Part shown: positions 59,578 through 64,000 of the stretch, piece by piece | How positions within the stretch are numbered: position 1 is the first letter of the stretch | Layout of the letters: every line of letters starts with the position of its first letter | Assembly (NCBI RefSeq): GCF_000378605.1 | Contig: NZ_KB905156.1 | Span: 849,209-913,208 of the forward strand | Length of the DNA stretch: 64,000 nucleotides | Direction of reading: 5' to 3' | Source of the DNA: Thioalkalivibrio sp. ALJ21 | GTDB lineage: Bacteria; Pseudomonadota; Gammaproteobacteria; Ectothiorhodospirales; Ectothiorhodospiraceae | Program-made: the position numbers and the translations under genes | The notes under the pieces: model-generated | Seen by the model: only the letters and a program-made list of their open reading frames with translations | Database searches by the model: none | What the model was told of the DNA's origin: nothing

Positions 59578-60407
59578 GAGTTGGACGCCATGGAGAGCTG
59601 TCGGCGTGGGGCGGTCCACGCCCGCCATTGATCGAACAACGCGGCCGAACGGGCCGCGATGGCCGAGCGCTTGTCCAGGGAACGGCCAAACGCGGCCTCT
59701 CCCTCAAGATTGCTCATCGTGCCGCCGGCGCGGGCCAGCATCAGGGTCCCGGCGGCGCTGTCCCACAGGGCTTGCCCTCCATGCAGGTACAGATCGGCGC
59801 GCCCGGCCGCCAACCAGGCCCATTCCAGGGCGCAAGCCCCCAGGTTGCGCTGCGAGCGGTAGGGGGCGTCGGTGGCCATGGCTGCCGCAAGGCCGGGGCC
59901 CAGACGCTTGTAGTCGACGAGGGCGATGGCCTTGTCCAGGCGGCTGGCCGGGGCGCGGGCGGCTGCCGGGGGAGGCGCATCGTTCAGCAGCAGGGGCCCG
60001 TCTTCTCTTGCGGTAAAGAGTTCGTCCCGTACCGGGTCGTAGGTCGCCCCGTGGGTGACGCGGTCGCCCTCGATGCGCGCAATCGAGATCGCGAAAAAGG
60101 GCATGCCGCCGGCGAAGTTACTGGTGCCGTCCAGCGGGTCGACCAGCCAGAAGGCGGGTGCCTGGTCGAGTACGCGGGCCTGCTCCTGCCGCGATTGCTC
60201 CTCGCTCAGTACGGGTTCGCCTGCGATCGCGGTCCCCAGCAGGTCGCGCAGTCGTGCATCGACGGCATGGTCGGCCTGCGTGATCACCGAGCCATCGGCC
60301 TTGTAGTCCACCGCGATCCCGGCCTCGAAGCGAGGTAGCAGCTCGCTCTGGCCAACAGAACGGAGCTCTCCGGCGAGTTGATTGAATGCATTTATGCTGA
60401 TGGACAT
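59574..60407 (-). CDS. Inositol monophosphatase family protein
   Basis: 277-aa Mg-dependent phosphatase of the IMPase/CysQ/FBPase superfamily. GEPVLSEEQ with metal Glu, VDPLDGTSNFAGG with two metal Asp, and LWDSAAGTLML with the C-terminal Asp are all in place. Substrate is uncertain among inositol phosphate, PAP/PAPS and histidinol phosphate; the GTGA-coupled downstream cyclase gives no clue. Confidence 0.88.
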   Translation of the reverse strand: MSISINAFNQLAGELRSVGQSELLPRFEAGIAVDYKADGSVITQADHAVDARLRDLLGTAIAGEPVLSEEQSRQEQARVLDQAPAFWLVDPLDGTSNFAGGMPFFAISIARIEGDRVTHGATYDPVRDELFTAREDGPLLLNDAPPPAAARAPASRLDKAIALVDYKRLGPGLAAAMATDAPYRSQRNLGACALEWAWLAAGRADLYLHGGQALWDSAAGTLMLARAGGTMSNLEGEAAFGRSLDKRSAIAARSAALFDQWRAWTAPRRQLSMASNS

Positions 60408-60467
60408 GGGACGTCGAGTGCAGGGCGGTCGTCGGCAAGAAATGGAATGTGGGTATCATACCCGTCC

Positions 60468-60821
60468 ATGACGGCTTTGCTGATAATCCTCGCCCTGGTT
60501 CTGGTGGCCTTTTACGTGAACGACTCCTGGCGCACCCACGAACGGGTGCGGCAGATCGCGCGGCGCAGTTGCGAGCAGGCCGGCGTACAGTTGCTGGATG
60601 GCAGCGTGGTACGCACGCGCCAGTCCATTCGACGCCGGCCCGGAGGCCTGGCCTGGTGGCGGCAATACCGCTTTGAATTCGCTACCGATGGGGCCAGCCG
60701 ACATGTCGGCGAGATCTCGCTGGACGGCCGTCGCCTGCGCCATGTCACCCTCGACCTGCCTGATGACGGGCGCCTGGTGGATGGCGATAACGGTGCGGGG
60801 CATCGAGGCCCCGAACGATGA
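60468..60821 (+). CDS. DUF3301 membrane-anchored small protein
   Basis: 117 aa from ATG 60468, with an N-terminal transmembrane helix (LLIILALVLVAFYV) followed by about 95 cytoplasmic residues containing RRSCEQAGVQLLDGSV and RRPGGLAWWRQYRFEF, typical of DUF3301. Overlaps oxyR by ATGA. Role unknown. Confidence 0.82.
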   Translation: MTALLIILALVLVAFYVNDSWRTHERVRQIARRSCEQAGVQLLDGSVVRTRQSIRRRPGGLAWWRQYRFEFATDGASRHVGEISLDGRRLRHVTLDLPDDGRLVDGDNGAGHRGPER

Positions 60822-61759
60822 CGCTGAGCGAGCTGCGCTATGTCGTTGCGGTGGCCGACCGACGCCATTTTGGTCGAGCGGCCGAGGCTTGTCATGTCAG
60901 TCAGCCGTCTTTGTCCGTCGCCATTCGCAAACTTGAAGATGAACTGGGGGTTACGCTGTTCGAGCGTGGCCGTGGCGAGGTCAGCGTGACCCCGGCCGGC
61001 GAGCAAATCGTGACCCAGGCCCGCCGGGTGCTGACCGAGGTGGAGCATCTGCGTGCGGTGGCGGTGCAAAGTCAGGACCAGCTGGCGGGTCCCCTGCGAC
61101 TCGGGGCCATCTACACCATTGGCCCGTACCTGCTGCCCGAGCTGATCCCGGTGCTGCGCGAGCGCGCACCCAGAATGCCGCTGGTGATCGAAGAGAACTA
61201 CACCGACCGATTGCGCGAGCGACTGAAGCACGGCGAACTGGACGCGATCATCATTTCGTTGCCGTTCGAAGAGCCGGGGGTGGTCACGCTGCCGCTGTAC
61301 GACGAGCCCTTCGTCGCTGTGCTGCCGGGCGGTCACCCCCTGCAGGACAAGAAGACGCTGACCCTCGAGGACATGGCGGATGCCACCTTGCTGATGCTCG
61401 GTGCCGGGCATTGCTTCCGTGATCAGGTGCTGGAGCGCTGCCCCGCCTGCCAGAGGACGGTCACCGCCGACGGCAGTACGCCACGCAATATGGAGGGCTC
61501 CTCGCTGGAGACCATTCGCCATATGGTGGCCTCGGGTATGGGCGTGACCATTCTGCCGTGTACTGCGGTGGGGGCCGATCGCTACGCCCAGCGCCTGCTG
61601 GCCGTGCGTCGATTCGAGGACCCGGCGCCCAGCCGCCGGGTGGCGCTGGCCTGGCGTACCAGTTTCCCGCGGCCGGAGGCGATCGAGGCCCTGCGCCAGG
61701 CCATCCTGGCCACGGCGCTCACCTGTGTGGATTTCATTCAGCCCGGCGAGAACCCCTGA
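60818..61759 (+). CDS. oxyR: Peroxide sensor OxyR
   Basis: LysR-type regulator, 313 aa. The N-terminal helix-turn-helix is HFGRAAEACHVSQPSLSVAI. The redox pair sits exactly as in E. coli OxyR: Cys199 in GAGHCFRDQ and Cys208 in LERCPAC, which form a disulfide on peroxide exposure and switch on katG/ahpC-type genes. The substrate-binding domain retains the usual LLPELIPVL and VLPGGHPL phrases. No catalase gene adjoins it. ATGA-coupled to the DUF3301 gene. Confidence 0.95.
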   Translation: MTLSELRYVVAVADRRHFGRAAEACHVSQPSLSVAIRKLEDELGVTLFERGRGEVSVTPAGEQIVTQARRVLTEVEHLRAVAVQSQDQLAGPLRLGAIYTIGPYLLPELIPVLRERAPRMPLVIEENYTDRLRERLKHGELDAIIISLPFEEPGVVTLPLYDEPFVAVLPGGHPLQDKKTLTLEDMADATLLMLGAGHCFRDQVLERCPACQRTVTADGSTPRNMEGSSLETIRHMVASGMGVTILPCTAVGADRYAQRLLAVRRFEDPAPSRRVALAWRTSFPRPEAIEALRQAILATALTCVDFIQPGENP

Positions 61760-61778
61760 GTACAGCTTCGGTTGTGGG

Positions 61779-62702
61779 TCAGTTGCCCGCCAGGACGCGA
61801 TTGCGTCCGGACTGCTTGGCGGCGTACAGCGCTTCGTCGGCCTTCTGATAGAGGGCCTGCAGCGTGGTGCTGCGGCCCACGCTCGCGACTCCGATGCTGG
61901 CGGTGACCTTGACCATGCCCTCGCTTTGCAGGGCTGATGCATCATCGGCGGTCGCGGTGGCGCGGATACTCGCAATCGCCGTGCGGATGCGTTCCGCGCA
62001 CTCCATGGCGCAGGCCAGGTCGGCCCCCGGCAAGACGGCCAGGAATTCCTCTCCGCCCATACGCACCAGCAGGTCTGACTGCCGTGTGGCCGTACGCAGC
62101 GTGTCCGCTACGCGGCGCAGTAGCTCGTCGCCCACCGCATGGCCGTAGTCGTCGTTGATGCGCTTGAAGTGGTCCAGGTCGATGGCCAGCACGGACAGTG
62201 GGCGGTCCTGCCGGCGGCAGTCGGCCAGCCACTTGGCGCCCTGGATCTCGAAGGCGCGGCGGTTGCCCAGCCCTGTGAGTTCGTCGCTCTCCAGGTTGGA
62301 CATCAGCCGCCGGAACCGGTGGGCATTGTGCAGGGCGGGGGCTGCCAGCCCGAGCAGCGCCTCGATCTGCTGCTGTTCTGCATCACTGAAACGGCGTCCG
62401 CGCATCAGAATCAAGGAGCCCATGGTGGCGCCGTTGTAGCTAAGCCCGTATTCGATGCGGTGGCGGTCATCCTCGCCGCCCGACCAGGACTGGTCGTCGC
62501 CATCGGTGTAGAAGATCCACCCGGAATGCTGCAGGAGGGTATGGAGCTGTTCTTGCAGGCGCTGAAGGACGGCGTCGAATTCCAGTGTCGCGGTCAGGGA
62601 CTGGACGAAGGCCAGCGCGTCAAATGGGGCCTCGGGGTGCTCGGTGGATTTCCCCTTGCCCGATACCAGGCGCAGATTCCCTGCGTTTCCGTCGCGATTC
62701 AT
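61779..62702 (-). CDS. Diguanylate cyclase (GGDEF domain)
   Basis: 307 aa from ATG 62702, with GCGAGG seven bases upstream. The N-terminal part (about residues 25-135) is a divergent GAF-like sensor; the C-terminal GGDEF domain has its active site as GGEEF (216-220). An RxxD inhibitory site (RQSD) lies five residues upstream of it, so the protein should make and be feedback-inhibited by cyclic-di-GMP. Convergent with oxyR, 19 bp apart. Confidence 0.92.
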   Translation of the reverse strand: MNRDGNAGNLRLVSGKGKSTEHPEAPFDALAFVQSLTATLEFDAVLQRLQEQLHTLLQHSGWIFYTDGDDQSWSGGEDDRHRIEYGLSYNGATMGSLILMRGRRFSDAEQQQIEALLGLAAPALHNAHRFRRLMSNLESDELTGLGNRRAFEIQGAKWLADCRRQDRPLSVLAIDLDHFKRINDDYGHAVGDELLRRVADTLRTATRQSDLLVRMGGEEFLAVLPGADLACAMECAERIRTAIASIRATATADDASALQSEGMVKVTASIGVASVGRSTTLQALYQKADEALYAAKQSGRNRVLAGN

Positions 62703-62961
62703 GGCAGCCTCGCCGTATCCAAAAGTCTTGGGGTCAAGATAAAGCGAATTTTGTGCCACTTAATGAAAGGCTTTAATAAACAGAATGATGGATCTATTCG
62801 CTTGGGCGCGGTGACAGAAAATCGGCGCCTGTCTGCCGGGGTGGCAAGGCAGAGCCGCCTCCGGCGGCAAAGGGTGGCAAAAAATTGACGCATGGATCGG
62901 GAGGGGCTTTAAACGCGAACCCCCGTGTGTGTGCGGGTAACCGTTTCCCTACACTACGCCC

Positions 62962-64000
<1,039 letters not shown>

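Overview
The window is a 64 kb stretch of a GC-rich gammaproteobacterial chromosome. It has dense operons with many ATGA/GTGA start-stop overlaps, a conserved trpDC-crp-osmC-speD order as in pseudomonads, and Chp-type pilus chemotaxis genes. Class II fructose-bisphosphate aldolase sits in a tkt-gap-pgk-pyk-fba cluster, with rpe and gph elsewhere. An autotrophic purple-sulfur or sulfur-oxidising lineage such as Ectothiorhodospiraceae/Thioalkalivibrio fits, but this is inference from gene content. There is no rRNA, tRNA, prophage, transposase gene or CRISPR array that I can see.

Layout. 1-7.6 kb: pilJ (5' end missing)-chpA-chpC, the type IV pilus chemosensory system. 7.6-12.0 kb (minus strand): metK, a SAH riboswitch, ahcY, a terminator-like hairpin, metF, rsmE, which together form the activated-methyl cycle. 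12.4-19.3 kb: tkt, gapA, pgk, pyk, fba with strong terminators after gapA and fba. 19.4-23.7 kb: a SYLF protein, then bioD-purC-rimO on the minus strand and rpmE. 24-32.3 kb: SNase-like protein, M48 protease, malic enzyme, malate dehydrogenase, 5'-3' exonuclease, DUF1007, rluE, slt. 32.3-33.1 kb: a gene-free palindromic repeat locus. 33.1-38 kb: truncated haemoglobin, fructosamine kinase-like, purEK, methyltransferase, CbiM/ECF-like membrane protein, cytochrome c. 38.2-47.8 kb: rpe-gph-trpE-trpG-[repeat-MFS-repeat]-trpDC, then crp (convergent), osmC, speD. 47.9-64 kb: PH-domain membrane pair, GNAT-nitrilase fusion, membrane-anchored receiver protein, dienelactone hydrolase, HDOD protein, two Slp lipoproteins, quinone oxidoreductase, TraB, class III cyclase with a lipoprotein, inositol phosphatase family, DUF3301, oxyR, GGDEF protein, and the start of an ABC-F ATPase.

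The most unusual content is a family of three 270-284 bp non-coding elements (23701-23970, 41876-42159, 43330-43599). Each is bounded by 31-bp terminal inverted repeats that match 30/31 within a copy but only about 19-21/31 between copies where I compared them. An internal 19-bp helix and a 7-bp hairpin also show compensatory changes. The elements are therefore conserved as base-paired structures rather than as sequence. Two of them, in direct orientation, bracket a Bcr/CflA-type MFS transporter gene and split the trp operon between trpG and trpD. The elements also supply part of the rpmE stop codon, the MFS stop codon and the probable MFS start codon.

Possible functional links: PilJ/Chp, a class III nucleotidyl cyclase and a CRP/Vfr regulator are the components of the cAMP circuit known from Pseudomonas pili. 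metK, ahcY, metF and speD share S-adenosylmethionine chemistry. tkt, gapA, pgk, fba, rpe and gph serve the Calvin cycle and glycolysis.
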